From positions 47,876-111,875 of the forward strand of contig CAYFUM010000001.1 of the NCBI GenBank assembly GCA_964346475.1: a DNA stretch of 64,000 nt. The letters run 5' to 3'. Below, one piece after another: positions 51,017-59,308 of the stretch. The position numbers and the translations under genes are program-made. The notes under the pieces are model-generated. The model did not search any database. It was not told where the DNA came from and worked only from the letters and a program-made list of their open reading frames with translations. Source of the DNA: DTU036 sp964346475. Lineage in GTDB: Bacteria > Bacillota > Clostridia > Peptostreptococcales > Acidaminobacteraceae. Within the stretch, counting starts at the first letter, position 1, and every line of letters begins with the position of its first letter.

Positions 51017-51324
51017 AAGGTCATAGGGTCCTTGTCATGGCCCTTTTTAAATTTGTCAACCAGTCCCATAGCCCCGCTATAGGCAGATTCAGTGCCCTTG
51101 GCGGCTATGCCTGAAATCCGGTCTATACTGCCCATAATAGAGGGGGTGATATCTAGGATTTCATCTATGCTCTCCCTTTTTTCTTCAATCAGGCTTCTTA
51201 TTAGCTTGATAGAACCTAGCACCTCCTTGAGGACCAGTACGAGATAGGCAATAAGAACAATTAGTGCGATCATCACTCCGGCCAGAAAGAGTTCCTTTAG
51301 CGAAAAGACTATTTGAGTATTCAT
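51013..51324 (-). CDS. Small single-pass membrane protein, unknown
   Basis: A 103-residue protein with one membrane helix (about 10-33, LFLAGVMIALIVLIAYLVLV) and a helical cytoplasmic tail (KEVLGSIKLIRSLIEEKRESIDEILDI). The layout resembles DUF948-type proteins but I cannot confirm it. It lies 12 bases downstream of lpd on the same strand with GGATAG before the ATG, so the two are probably co-transcribed. Confidence 0.7.
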   Translation of the reverse strand: MNTQIVFSLKELFLAGVMIALIVLIAYLVLVLKEVLGSIKLIRSLIEEKRESIDEILDITPSIMGSIDRISGIAAKGTESAYSGAMGLVDKFKKGHDKDPMTF

Positions 51325-51336
51325 TTTCTATCCTTT

Positions 51337-52695
51337 CTAGAGCTGGTGGATTGCTAGCCCATCAATGGCCATGGCAGCCTCCATGAGAAGTTCTGGCAGA
51401 GTGGGATGGGCGTGGATGGTATCGTAGAGCTCTTTTACGCTTAAGTTGTATTTGATGGCCAGGGTGGCCTCACTTATTAGATCCGATGCACCGGCTCCCA
51501 GGATATGGACACCCAGGATTTTTCCCTCTTCATCGGCCAGCATCTTGACAAAGCCCTCGGGCTCGTCCATGGCCAGAGCCTTGCCACTGGCACGGTAGAG
51601 GAATTTAGAAACCTTGTATTCTAGGCCCTCTTCCTTGAGGTCCTCTTCATTTTTACCCACCGAGGCAATTTCAGGATAGACAAAGGTACAGGAGGGAACA
51701 GCCCTATAGTCGAGCTCCTCGGGGTTTCCAGCTAGACGCTCCACTACATTTAGGGCTTCATAGGTAGCAACGTGGGCTAGCATGGCGCCTCCTATTACGT
51801 CACCCACGGCAAAGATATGGGGGACCGAGGTCCTTAGCTCCTGGTCTACCTTAATGCCGGACCTATCATAGTCAATCCCTGCTGCTTCTAGGTTACAAGA
51901 AAAGTTGGGCTGCCTTCCAGCGGATAGGAGGACCTTATCACAGACTATTTCTTCAGGTCCCTTTCTGCCTTCAACAGTTACCTTGAGGCCACCCTCAACT
52001 TCTTCGATGGACTGCATCCTACCACCCAGGTGAAACTTCATGCCCTGGCGTTTTAGGTAGTTTTGAGATCTTTTCTGAATCTCTTTATCCTCTCTTTTGA
52101 GATAGGTTCTCCCGGATACTGTAACCTTGCTTCCCAGTTCCAGGAAGACCGAGGCAAATTCCAGGCCTACAATACTGGCACCTGAAACAAAAAGGTGCTC
52201 AGGAACCTCCTCCAGTTCGAGGAGCTCATCACTGTCTATAACACCGGGTAGATCTGAGCCTGGGATAGGAGGGTTAAAGGCAACTGAGCCTGTGGCTATC
52301 ATAAAGTTCTTAGCAGTATATTTTTCTCCTGCTACCTCTACTGTATTTTCGTCCACAAAGTAGCCCCTGCCCTGGACCACAGGTATTTCCTTTTGAGCGA
52401 ACATCATTTCGATGCCCTTGACCAGCTGGTCGGTGACCTGGTCCTTTCTCTTTTTTACCTGGGCATAGTCAATACTATAACTGTCTATATTTACCCCATA
52501 GGCAGCAAGATTTTTAACAGTCCTGACCACCTCTGCGTTTTTAACCAAAGCCTTGGTGGGGATACATCCCCTGTTAAGACAGGTGCCGCCTAGACGATCT
52601 TCTTCAATTAGGAGCACATCCAGTCCTCTGTCCTTGGCTCTTAGAGCTGCAGCATAGCCTCCAGGCCCACCGCCAATAATTATTAAATCTTTCAT
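51337..52695 (-). CDS. lpdA: Dihydrolipoyl dehydrogenase
   Basis: A 452-residue FAD disulfide oxidoreductase. It has KDLIIIGGGPGGYAAALRA (FAD), the redox pair GGTCLNRGCIPTKAL, an NAD domain, HIFAVGDVIGGAMLAHVA, and the catalytic His-Glu in HAHPTLPELL near the C-terminus. The open frame runs 59 codons further, but AAGGAGGTTTT fits the ATG at 52695. No E1/E2, glycine-cleavage or lipoyl genes are adjacent, so its partner complex is encoded elsewhere. Confidence 0.93.
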   Translation of the reverse strand: MKDLIIIGGGPGGYAAALRAKDRGLDVLLIEEDRLGGTCLNRGCIPTKALVKNAEVVRTVKNLAAYGVNIDSYSIDYAQVKKRKDQVTDQLVKGIEMMFAQKEIPVVQGRGYFVDENTVEVAGEKYTAKNFMIATGSVAFNPPIPGSDLPGVIDSDELLELEEVPEHLFVSGASIVGLEFASVFLELGSKVTVSGRTYLKREDKEIQKRSQNYLKRQGMKFHLGGRMQSIEEVEGGLKVTVEGRKGPEEIVCDKVLLSAGRQPNFSCNLEAAGIDYDRSGIKVDQELRTSVPHIFAVGDVIGGAMLAHVATYEALNVVERLAGNPEELDYRAVPSCTFVYPEIASVGKNEEDLKEEGLEYKVSKFLYRASGKALAMDEPEGFVKMLADEEGKILGVHILGAGASDLISEATLAIKYNLSVKELYDTIHAHPTLPELLMEAAMAIDGLAIHQL

Positions 52696-52757
52696 GAAAA
52701 CCTCCTTAATTAGAATAAGTATAGCATATAATAGCGGGTCCATGGTAAGCTTATAGC

Positions 52758-53003
52758 ATGAACAAGGTATATATTTTGGCCTGCAGTGATGGTAGTCTCT
52801 ACACTGGTTGGACCAACAATTTAGAAAAAAGGCTAGCTGCCCATAACCAGGGCAAGGGAGCCAAATACACAAGATCCAGACTACCCCTTAAACTGGTCTA
52901 TTTTGAGTCCTACGATGATGCCAGTGCTGCTAGAAAGAGGGAGGCAGAGATAAAAAAAATGACCCGTAAAGAGAAGCTTGCGCTAATAAAAAAAGACCCC
53001 TAG
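52758..53003 (+). CDS. GIY-YIG nuclease-fold protein (YazA-like)
   Basis: An 81-residue single GIY-YIG domain: VYILACSDGSLYTGWTNNLEKRL with the catalytic Tyr and Arg, ending RKREAEIKKMTRKEKLALI. Matches the UPF0213/YazA family, which sits near trmN6-rsmI in Bacillus; here it is split off by lpdA. Its 3' end contains the minus-strand terminator of the next gene. Confidence 0.9.
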   Translation: MNKVYILACSDGSLYTGWTNNLEKRLAAHNQGKGAKYTRSRLPLKLVYFESYDDASAARKREAEIKKMTRKEKLALIKKDP

Positions 53004-53010
53004 GGGTCTA
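52985..53010 (-). terminator. Terminator of the 53.0 kb hypothetical gene
   Basis: The palindrome AGACCCCTAGGGGTCT at 52995-53010, followed on the minus strand by TTTTTTTATT. It lies within the end of the GIY-YIG gene. It has no T run on the + strand. Confidence 0.75.
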
Positions 53011-53358
53011 GTTGCTGACTCTGTCTAGCTTATAGGTATTACCAAAAATTTCTAGACTACCTGCTTCAATAAGCATGGACTTATCCTTGTGGCAGATAGA
53101 AAAATTGGGCACGCTAAGCCCTCCTTCCTCTTCACTAAGACGAAGGATTACTGCATCTACTCCTCCAGCTTCGTAGACGATGGGGGAGATCTTTGGATCT
53201 TCTATAGCATCGTCATCGGTGAAAAGAAAGCTTGCCACATCGCTGAAGATAACCTTGCTATCGTCGGTTAGCTTCAGGGTAATCATATCCTTCTCAAGCC
53301 TTATTTCTATGTTTTCTACGTCCTGGGACTTAATTTTATCTAATAGTTTTTGTATCAT
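53008..53358 (-). CDS. Hypothetical protein
   Basis: A 116-residue acidic soluble protein I do not recognise. It has no signal peptide, membrane helix or cysteine motif apart from one Cys (SICHKDK). Alternating beta-type text (NIEIRLEKDMITLKLTDDSKVIF) suggests a small mixed alpha/beta domain. AGGAGTAA precedes the ATG. It is divergent from metG and ends at its own terminator inside the GIY-YIG gene, which supports it being a real gene. Confidence 0.65.
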   Translation of the reverse strand: MIQKLLDKIKSQDVENIEIRLEKDMITLKLTDDSKVIFSDVASFLFTDDDAIEDPKISPIVYEAGGVDAVILRLSEEEGGLSVPNFSICHKDKSMLIEAGSLEIFGNTYKLDRVSN

Positions 53359-53393
53359 AAATTACTCCTGTACAATCTATATCACATAAGCTT

Positions 53394-53405
53394 TGCCTAG
53401 GCAAG
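53394..53405. repeat. Perfect palindrome near the metG promoter
   Basis: TTGCCTAGGCAA, 12 bp, 5 bases upstream of the metG -35. It may be an operator, or the base of a weak hairpin (CTTTGCC/GGCAAGG) ending in TTTT. Confidence 0.3.
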
Positions 53406-53410
53406 GGCTT

Positions 53411-53439
53411 TTGACAAATTGCCTCTATGATGATAGTAT
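53411..53439 (+). promoter_or_regulatory. Promoter of metG
   Basis: TTGACA (53411-53416), 17 bases, TAGTAT (53434-53439), placing the start just before the T-box leader. Confidence 0.75.
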
Positions 53440-53445
53440 TACTTC

Positions 53446-53633
53446 CATAAGCGATGAAGGAAAGAGAACCTTTAGATGGCCCACAGAGAGCTGGAAACCA
53501 GGTGAAATCCAGCGGCTTGAGAAGGGGAAAATGGCTCTGGAGCTTTAAGGGTTGGACCCCTTATAGTCCCCGAGCTGATAAAGAAAATTAGGGTGGTACC
53601 GCGGCCTCTTCGCCCCTAGGAGAGGTCTTTTTA
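53446..53633 (+). promoter_or_regulatory. T-box leader (tRNA-Met) of metG
   Basis: It shows a Stem I region with CACAGAGAGC and GGTGAAATCC, a specifier ATG at 53531-53533 (GGGGAAAATGGCTCTGG), and the conserved T-box AGGGTGGTACCGCG at 53590-53603. A terminator GGCCTCT/AGAGGTC with a T run follows at 53603-53633. Uncharged tRNA-Met should stabilise the antiterminator and turn metG on. Confidence 0.93.
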
Positions 53634-53651
53634 TTATTTAAAGGAGAAGTC

Positions 53652-55550
53652 ATGAAGAAGAAATTTTACCTAACCACAGCTATTGCCTACACATCCAAGA
53701 TCCCCCATATAGGCAATACCTATGAGTGGATTTTGTCCGACGCCCTGGCCCGCTATAAGAGAAATCGTGGCTATGAGGTGTATTTCCTAACAGGCACCGA
53801 TGAGCACGGTGAAAAAATTGAAGAAGAAGCAAGAAAAGAAGGAAGGAGCCCCCAGGAACATGTAGATATAATAGCTGGGGCTATAAGAGAGATTGATGAT
53901 CTTCTAGGCGTAAGCTATGACCAGTTTATTAGAACCACCGATGAAAAGCATGTTAAGATTGTCCAGAAAATCTTCAAAAAGATCTATGACAAGGGAGATA
54001 TCTATAAAGGGGTCTATGAGGGCCTCTACTGTGTTCCCTGTGAGTCCTTCTTTACTGAAAGCCAGCTGGAGGATGGAAAGTGCCCCGATTGTGGTAGAGA
54101 GGTTACTAAGACCAAGGAAGACGCCTACTTTTTTAAGCTGAGCAAGTATCAAAAAAGGCTGGAGGAGCATATAGAAAAGCATCCTGACTTTATTGTACCT
54201 GCCTCCAGAAGAAATGAGATGCTAAATAACTTTATTAGGCCGGGTCTTAGAGACCTCTGTGTCTCCAGGAGCTCCTTTAGTTGGGGGGTGCCCGTGGACT
54301 TTGATGAGGGCCATGTGGTCTACGTATGGATTGACGCCCTTAGTAATTATATAACAGCCCTGGGCTATGACCCTCTGGGAGAAAGCCATGAACTTTTTGA
54401 AAGGAACTGGCCAGCTGATCTTCATGTAATAGGCAAGGACATAGTGCGCTTTCACACCATCTACTGGCCCATTATCCTTATGAGTCTGGACCTGCCCCTG
54501 CCCAAGCAGGTCTATGGCCATCCCTGGCTGCTAAGTGAGAGTGGAAAGATGAGTAAGAGTAAGGGCAATACCCTCTATGCCACGGATCTGATTGAGTCCT
54601 TTGGCCTGGATAGGGTCCGCTACAGCGTCCTTAGAGAGATGCCCTTTTCTGAAGATGGTCATTTCTCCCCCGAGAGCCTGGTTAAGAGGTCTAATCTGGA
54701 CCTTTCCAACATCCTGGGCAACCTTCTAAATAGGACCCTGGCCATGAACCATAAGTATTTTGGGGGTAGGGTGGAGATGGGAGGCCCCTTTGAAGAAGTT
54801 GACCTAGCCCTGCAGGAGGAAGTTAAAAAAACCCTGGCTCGCTATGAGGAGAGGATGGACTCCCTTCATGTAAGTGAGGCCATGGATAGTGTCATAAACC
54901 TGGCCAAGGCCAGCAACAAGTATATTGATGACACGGTTCCCTGGATTTTAGCCAAGGAGGAAAATAACCAGAGACTAAAGACGGTGCTCTACAGCCTTAC
55001 AGAAAACCTCAGGATCCTGGCTATCCTACTGGAGCCCTTTATTCCAGGCAGTTCCAAGGAAATCCTTGACCAGCTGGCCACAGAGGTCCGGGACTATGAA
55101 TCTATCAGGACCTACGGAGCTCTGGAGGAGGACCTGGTAACCACCAAGGGCAGTCCTATCTTTAAGCGCCTAGACCTGGATGAGATTATAGAAGAGGAAG
55201 AGAAAAGCAAAGCCCAGGAACTTAAGCTCAAGGATGAGATAGATTTTTCAAACTGGGAGGCCCTGGATATAAGGGTGGCTACTATTACAGCAGTTGAAGA
55301 CCACCCCAAGGCCGATAGACTCTATGTTCTAAAGCTTGATCTAGCAGGCACTAGCCGGCAGGTAGTTAGCGGTATTAAGGAAAACTACACCAAGGAGGAA
55401 CTAGTGGGTAAAAGAGTGGTCCTCCTGGCCAACCTAAAGCCTATAAAACTCAGGGGTGTTACCAGTGAGGGAATGCTCCTAGCTGAGAGCCAGGGCAAGG
55501 ATGTAAAGCTGCTGGAGGCTGTGCTAGAGAGCGGCAGCCCCATAAGTTAG
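53652..55550 (+). CDS. metG: Methionyl-tRNA synthetase
   Basis: A 632-residue class I synthetase with PHIGNTYEW (HIGH motif), a zinc-binding insert (CVPCESFF, CPDCGRE), KMSKSKGN, an anticodon-binding helical domain and a C-terminal tRNA-binding OB domain (LDIRVATITAVEDHPKADRL) from about 530. AAGGAG precedes the ATG. Controlled by the T-box leader. It heads metG-tatD-rnmV-rsmA, the Bacillus-like order. Confidence 0.97.
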   Translation: MKKKFYLTTAIAYTSKIPHIGNTYEWILSDALARYKRNRGYEVYFLTGTDEHGEKIEEEARKEGRSPQEHVDIIAGAIREIDDLLGVSYDQFIRTTDEKHVKIVQKIFKKIYDKGDIYKGVYEGLYCVPCESFFTESQLEDGKCPDCGREVTKTKEDAYFFKLSKYQKRLEEHIEKHPDFIVPASRRNEMLNNFIRPGLRDLCVSRSSFSWGVPVDFDEGHVVYVWIDALSNYITALGYDPLGESHELFERNWPADLHVIGKDIVRFHTIYWPIILMSLDLPLPKQVYGHPWLLSESGKMSKSKGNTLYATDLIESFGLDRVRYSVLREMPFSEDGHFSPESLVKRSNLDLSNILGNLLNRTLAMNHKYFGGRVEMGGPFEEVDLALQEEVKKTLARYEERMDSLHVSEAMDSVINLAKASNKYIDDTVPWILAKEENNQRLKTVLYSLTENLRILAILLEPFIPGSSKEILDQLATEVRDYESIRTYGALEEDLVTTKGSPIFKRLDLDEIIEEEEKSKAQELKLKDEIDFSNWEALDIRVATITAVEDHPKADRLYVLKLDLAGTSRQVVSGIKENYTKEELVGKRVVLLANLKPIKLRGVTSEGMLLAESQGKDVKLLEAVLESGSPIS

Positions 55551-55559
55551 GAGGACAAG

Positions 55560-56324
55560 TTGAAGTTTTTTGATTCCCACGCCCATATTGATGATAGGCG
55601 ACTGGATAACAAGTATTTGGCCAAGAATCTCAGGGAGGCAGGAATAGCTGGTGTTGTAATACCTGGAGTTGATAGAAAGGGTTGGGCAAGGATCCTTGAG
55701 ATGGCCAGGGAGGAGGATATTTTCTATCCCAGCCTTGGTATCCATCCCCAGGAGGTCAGCGACTGCCCCTGGGAGGTCCTGGATGAGCTGGAGGCACTTC
55801 TTAAAGAGAACCCCCAGGTGGTGGCCATTGGAGAAATTGGCCTGGACCTCCACTGGAGACAGGACAATATAGAGCTGCAAAGGGACTGGTTTAGAGCCCA
55901 GATGCTCCTGGCTAAGAAATTTAACCTGCCTATTATTGTCCATGACAGAAAGGCAAACTCCCAGGTCTTTGACCTTATAGAGGAGGTTGACCCCTATAAG
56001 AGTGGAGTTATTATGCACTGCTACAGTGGCCATGTCCCTCTGGCCAGGGCCTATGTGGCAAGGGGAGCCTATATATCCCTGGCTGGTCCGGTGACCTTTG
56101 AGAATGCCAGGGTTCCCAAGGAGGTAGCTGCAGCTGTCCCCCTGGAAAATCTCCTAATAGAAACAGATAGCCCCTATTTAACCCCCCATCCCTTCAGAGG
56201 CAAGAAGAATGACCCCAGCAAGGTCATCTACGTGGCTGAAGAGATAGCTAGGATAAAGGGCCTAAGCTTGGAAGAGGTGGCAAAGGCCACCTACGACAAC
56301 GCCCTTAGAGCCTTTAGACTATGA
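55560..56324 (+). CDS. tatD: TatD family metal-dependent hydrolase
   Basis: A 254-residue TIM-barrel hydrolase/DNase. Metal ligands are visible in FFDSHAHID, AIGEIGLDLHW, IIVHDRKA, MHCYSGH and IETDSPYLTPHP. It starts with TTG after TAGGAGGA; no ATG is near. Its end overlaps rnmV by 4 bases. TatD enzymes act on DNA ends or small nucleic acids; the physiological substrate is uncertain. Confidence 0.93.
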   Translation: MKFFDSHAHIDDRRLDNKYLAKNLREAGIAGVVIPGVDRKGWARILEMAREEDIFYPSLGIHPQEVSDCPWEVLDELEALLKENPQVVAIGEIGLDLHWRQDNIELQRDWFRAQMLLAKKFNLPIIVHDRKANSQVFDLIEEVDPYKSGVIMHCYSGHVPLARAYVARGAYISLAGPVTFENARVPKEVAAAVPLENLLIETDSPYLTPHPFRGKKNDPSKVIYVAEEIARIKGLSLEEVAKATYDNALRAFRL

Positions 56325-56848
56325 GGATAAAGGAAACCCTGGTGGTGGAGGGCAAGGACGATGCAGCCAGGATTAGCTCCTGTCTTGAGGCCAGGATAAT
56401 CATAACCCAGGGCTATGGCCTAAATGAGACCATCCTTAGAGAAATTGAGGAGGCCTATAAGAGGGTTGGTATAATAATTTTTACTGACCCTGACACAGTG
56501 GGCAGTCAGCTAAGGAAAAAACTCCTGGAGCGCTTTCCCAAGGCCAAGGAGGCCTTTATCCTAAAATCCCAGGCCTTGAGGCAGGGGGATATTGGAGTGG
56601 AGAATGCCAGCTGTCAGGATATAATAGAGGCCCTAAAAAGGGTGAGGACACCTGGAGAAAACCAGGAGAATTACACCATGAAGGACCTGGTAAGCTGGGG
56701 CCTGGTTGGCCCCGGGACTAAAAAGAGAAGAAGGGACTTTGGCAGGAGGCTGGGCATAGAGACCCTTAGTGCCAAGGCTAGCCTGGATAAGCTAAACTAC
56801 TATGGCATAGCCTTAGAGGAAATTATGGAGGCTCTGAAGGATGTTTAA
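56321..56848 (+). CDS. rnmV: Ribonuclease M5
   Basis: Matures 5S rRNA in low-GC Gram-positives. The 175-residue protein has a Toprim domain (TLVVEGKDDAARI, IIIFTDPDTVGSQLRKKL) and a C-terminal part ending LSAKASLDKLNYYGI, typical of RNase M5. It overlaps tatD and rsmA on either side, conserved as in Bacillus. Confidence 0.93.
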   Translation: MRIKETLVVEGKDDAARISSCLEARIIITQGYGLNETILREIEEAYKRVGIIIFTDPDTVGSQLRKKLLERFPKAKEAFILKSQALRQGDIGVENASCQDIIEALKRVRTPGENQENYTMKDLVSWGLVGPGTKKRRRDFGRRLGIETLSAKASLDKLNYYGIALEEIMEALKDV

Positions 56849-57653
56849 GAGAAATAGGCCCAGCTGGATAGCAGCCACTATGAAGGAGGAGAACTTGGCC
56901 TTTAGAAAACGCTTTGGCCAAAATTTTCTTATTGATGATAATGCCCTTGACAAAATTGTTGACTCCCTAAAGCTGGTCCCTAATGAAAATGTTTTGGAAA
57001 TCGGCCCAGGTCTGGGTGCCCTGACAGAAAGGCTCCTAGACCAGGATATAAGCCTGACTGCAGTGGAGATAGACAGGGACCTTAGCAGGATACTTGAAAG
57101 GGATTTTAAATCGGAGAACTTTCAATTAATAACCGAAGATATCCTGAAAGTTGAGCTAAACAAGCTTGCCCAGCCCCTGACTATAATAGGCAACCTTCCC
57201 TACTATATAACCTCAGCTATCATAATGTATTTTTTGGAGTCCCAGCTGGATATAAGGCGCATGGTTTTTATGATGCAAAGGGAGGTAGCGGATAGGCTCC
57301 TAGCTGGTCCAGGCAGTAAGGACTATGGGGTCCTTTCTGTCATAACCCAGCTCTACAGCCAGGTTAACCCCCTTTTTGATGTTGGTAAAAACTGCTTTAT
57401 GCCCAGGCCCAAGGTGGAAAGCAGCGTGGTAGAACTCCTTCCAAGAAGGGATGTCCTGGTAGAACAAAAGACCCTGGATATAATAAAGGCAGCCTTTTCC
57501 CTGCGAAGAAAGACCCTGGCCAACTCTTTAGGTTCTGTCTTTAATAAGGCAGAGGTGATAGAGACATTAAAAAAAGCCGGTATCAATCCGGCCTCTAGAG
57601 CAGAGAGTTTAAGTGTCCAGGACTTTTTAGAAATTTCAAAGCACTGGCCCTAG
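56841..57653 (+). CDS. rsmA: 16S rRNA (adenine1518/1519-N6)-dimethyltransferase
   Basis: KsgA, which dimethylates two adenines near the 3' end of 16S rRNA. The 270-residue protein has RKRFGQNFLIDDN, the SAM motif VLEIGPGLGALTERLL, GNLPYYITSAIIM (catalytic N-L-P-Y) and the C-terminal FSLRRKTLANSL. GAAGG lies directly before the ATG at 56841, with almost no spacing, so coupled translation from rnmV is likely; an internal ATG at 56880 is the alternative start. Confidence 0.95.
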   Translation: MFKRNRPSWIAATMKEENLAFRKRFGQNFLIDDNALDKIVDSLKLVPNENVLEIGPGLGALTERLLDQDISLTAVEIDRDLSRILERDFKSENFQLITEDILKVELNKLAQPLTIIGNLPYYITSAIIMYFLESQLDIRRMVFMMQREVADRLLAGPGSKDYGVLSVITQLYSQVNPLFDVGKNCFMPRPKVESSVVELLPRRDVLVEQKTLDIIKAAFSLRRKTLANSLGSVFNKAEVIETLKKAGINPASRAESLSVQDFLEISKHWP

Positions 57654-58186
57654 GTATTTTCCAGCCTATCAAGATAGACATTTATGGCTGGAAGATAGTG
57701 GAGGAGCTGGTGGTTTAAGAAGCCTATGGGGATTGCCCTTTCCTCACAACAAGTGTGGGAAATTGATTTACGGCCCCCCTCCTGGGCTTTTTTTATTTTC
57801 TCCTCTACCATTTCTAGGGGCAAGAGGTAGAAGCTTTCAAATTTCTTGAAGTAGACCAGGAAGAAGGCTAGGCCTCCATGTTTTTTAAAGTCCCTCATAT
57901 ATTCCAGCTGGTGGGAGTGGAAGTTGGCCAGGGAAAAGGAATTTTGCCAGGTTTCCTTGGCATCAAAACACAGGGCTATGCCCTGACATATACCTATATA
58001 GTCGACAGTGGACCTTTTATCAAAATAACCCAGGGTAATCTGTCCCTTGGCGTTTTGCTCCACAACCTTAATAGGGGTTGAGATCTTATCTATCCTGGCG
58101 ATACCGTTATTTTTGTAATATTCATTGCTTATATCAATTAAAGCCTCGAGAAGATCCCCTCGATGGCCCCTTGTTCTCCAAGCCAT
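57650..58186 (-). CDS. recU: Holliday junction resolvase RecU
   Basis: A 178-residue resolvase of the Firmicute RecU family. It has RTRGHRGDLLEALID, a VEQNAKGQITLGYFDKRSTVDYIG run with the catalytic Asp, and ALCFDAKET (Glu/Lys of the nuclease core), then SFSLANFHSHQLEYM. It converges on rsmA with a 4-base overlap of the ends. Its start faces the DnaA-box region. It lacks the usual linkage to a penicillin-binding protein gene. Confidence 0.92.
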   Translation of the reverse strand: MAWRTRGHRGDLLEALIDISNEYYKNNGIARIDKISTPIKVVEQNAKGQITLGYFDKRSTVDYIGICQGIALCFDAKETWQNSFSLANFHSHQLEYMRDFKKHGGLAFFLVYFKKFESFYLLPLEMVEEKIKKAQEGGRKSISHTCCEERAIPIGFLNHQLLHYLPAINVYLDRLENT

Positions 58187-58298
58187 AAATTCCTCCTAAT
58201 TACCATGATAGCATTATTAAGGTTGAAAGAGGAAGGAATCGAATATATTTCTTAAATGTTATAAAGTCACAGTGTTAGGGGAATTTACCACTATTTTC

Positions 58299-58368
58299 TG
58301 TGGACAAGCTGTGGACAATGTGGATAAGTCGGGTGTTTTTACACAAGCTTATCCCAAGACTATCCCAA
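58299..58368. other. DnaA-box cluster (origin-like element)
   Basis: In a 281-bp gap lie TGTGGACAA (58299-58307), TGTGGACAA (58310-58318) and TGTGGATAA (58319-58327; reverse of the consensus TTATCCACA). On the other strand are the near-boxes TTATCCCAA (58349-58357) and CTATCCCAA (58360-58368). A strongly AT-rich run follows (58378-58420), suited to unwinding. dnaA is not in the window, so this could be an origin part or a DnaA-titrating/regulatory site. Confidence 0.65.
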
Positions 58369-58402
58369 GAAGAATGGGTTAAAAAAAAGATAAAAGCTAT
58401 TT

Positions 58403-58432
58403 TTGTTTATAATAAATTCTATCGGGTAAAAT
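58403..58432 (+). promoter_or_regulatory. Promoter of the glutaredoxin-like gene
   Basis: TTGTTT (58403-58408), 18 bases, TAAAAT (58427-58432), 36 bases before the start. It is of moderate quality and inside the AT-rich part of the DnaA-box region. Confidence 0.5.
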
Positions 58433-58467
58433 ATGCCTAGAAAGAATTGCTAATTTAGGAGGATAAA

Positions 58468-58698
58468 ATGGAAAAGAAAGTAATTATCTATACTAGTAAC
58501 ACCTGTGGCTATTGCCATGCAGCTAAGGATTACCTTGATGATCTAGGAGTTGCCTATGATGAGCGCAACGTGTCCACCAACATGGATGCAAGAAAAGAAT
58601 TAATGCAAAAGGGCTTCATGGGAGTACCGGTGCTACTGGTAGGAGAAGAAGTTATCCAGGGCTTTGATAAGGCCAGGATTGATCAGCTGCTGAAATAA
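58468..58698 (+). CDS. Glutaredoxin-like protein
   Basis: A 76-residue thioredoxin-fold protein with the active site CGYC (NTCGYCHAAKDYL) and GVPVLLVGEEVIQGFDKARI (cis-Pro and the GF/D segment), typical of GrxC/NrdH-like proteins. Its reductant cannot be told from the sequence; with no glutathione genes seen, thioredoxin reductase is possible. TTAGGAGG precedes the ATG. Confidence 0.92.
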   Translation: MEKKVIIYTSNTCGYCHAAKDYLDDLGVAYDERNVSTNMDARKELMQKGFMGVPVLLVGEEVIQGFDKARIDQLLK

Positions 58699-58713
58699 GT
58701 CCCTAGGGACTTT
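58697..58713 (+). terminator. Terminator of the glutaredoxin-like gene
   Basis: AAGTCCC/GGGACTT about a TA centre, then T5. The stem is good but the loop is very tight. Confidence 0.6.
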
Positions 58714-58732
58714 TTCACTTTATGGAGGAAAA

Positions 58733-59308
58733 ATGAAAAGAATCTTATTGCTGCTAGCTATCCTGCTCTTTGCAGTCTCCTGTTCAAGCCAGGAAGATAA
58801 GCCGTCTGTAGATTCGGCTCCCGTGGCTAAGGAGGAAGTGGTGGAAAGCCAGGAGGAAGACCTTGTTGTAGGCAACAGGGTTGGTAATCTAGCTCCTGAT
58901 TTCGAGCTCAATACCATGGATGGTGGCAGCGTTAAATTGTCAGATTTAAGAGGCCAGCCCGTGCATATGGTCTTTTGGAGTGTAGACTGTGTCTACTGCG
59001 TTAAAGAGCTCCCCCATGTTCAAAGGGTCTACGACGAAAATAAGGAGGACTATACTGTCCTTGCAATGAATATAACCCTGCAGGATGGTAAAAAGCAGGC
59101 CCAGGAGTTTATAGAAGAGGCTGGCTATGATTTTCCAGTGGTTTTAATAGAAAACACCAAGGAGGGTCTAACAGCTCTACAGGACTATCAGGTAAGAGGA
59201 ATACCCCTCAATGTCTTTGTGGATAGTGAAGGTGTAATTGCCTACTCTGTTCCTGGAATGATGGAAGAGGAGCAGCTGGAGATGGTATTAAAGGAGCTTA
59301 CAAACTGA
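58733..59308 (+). CDS. TlpA-like thioredoxin-fold lipoprotein
   Basis: A 191-residue protein with a lipoprotein signal (ILLLLAILLFAVSC; lipobox A-V-S-C, Cys17), a charged linker to about 45, and a thioredoxin/AhpC-TSA domain (APDFELNTMDGGSVKLSDLRG). It has a C-x2-C redox site WSVDCVYCVKE and GIPLNVFVDSEG with the cis-proline. It acts outside the membrane as a thiol-disulfide oxidoreductase. GGAGG precedes the ATG. It overlaps mtnN by one base. Confidence 0.9.
   Translation: MKRILLLLAILLFAVSCSSQEDKPSVDSAPVAKEEVVESQEEDLVVGNRVGNLAPDFELNTMDGGSVKLSDLRGQPVHMVFWSVDCVYCVKELPHVQRVYDENKEDYTVLAMNITLQDGKKQAQEFIEEAGYDFPVVLIENTKEGLTALQDYQVRGIPLNVFVDSEGVIAYSVPGMMEEEQLEMVLKELTN

Noticed and set aside
52696..52872. 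59-codon extension of lpdA upstream
   Set aside because: The extension has no family resemblance, and AAGGAGG directly precedes the ATG at 52695.
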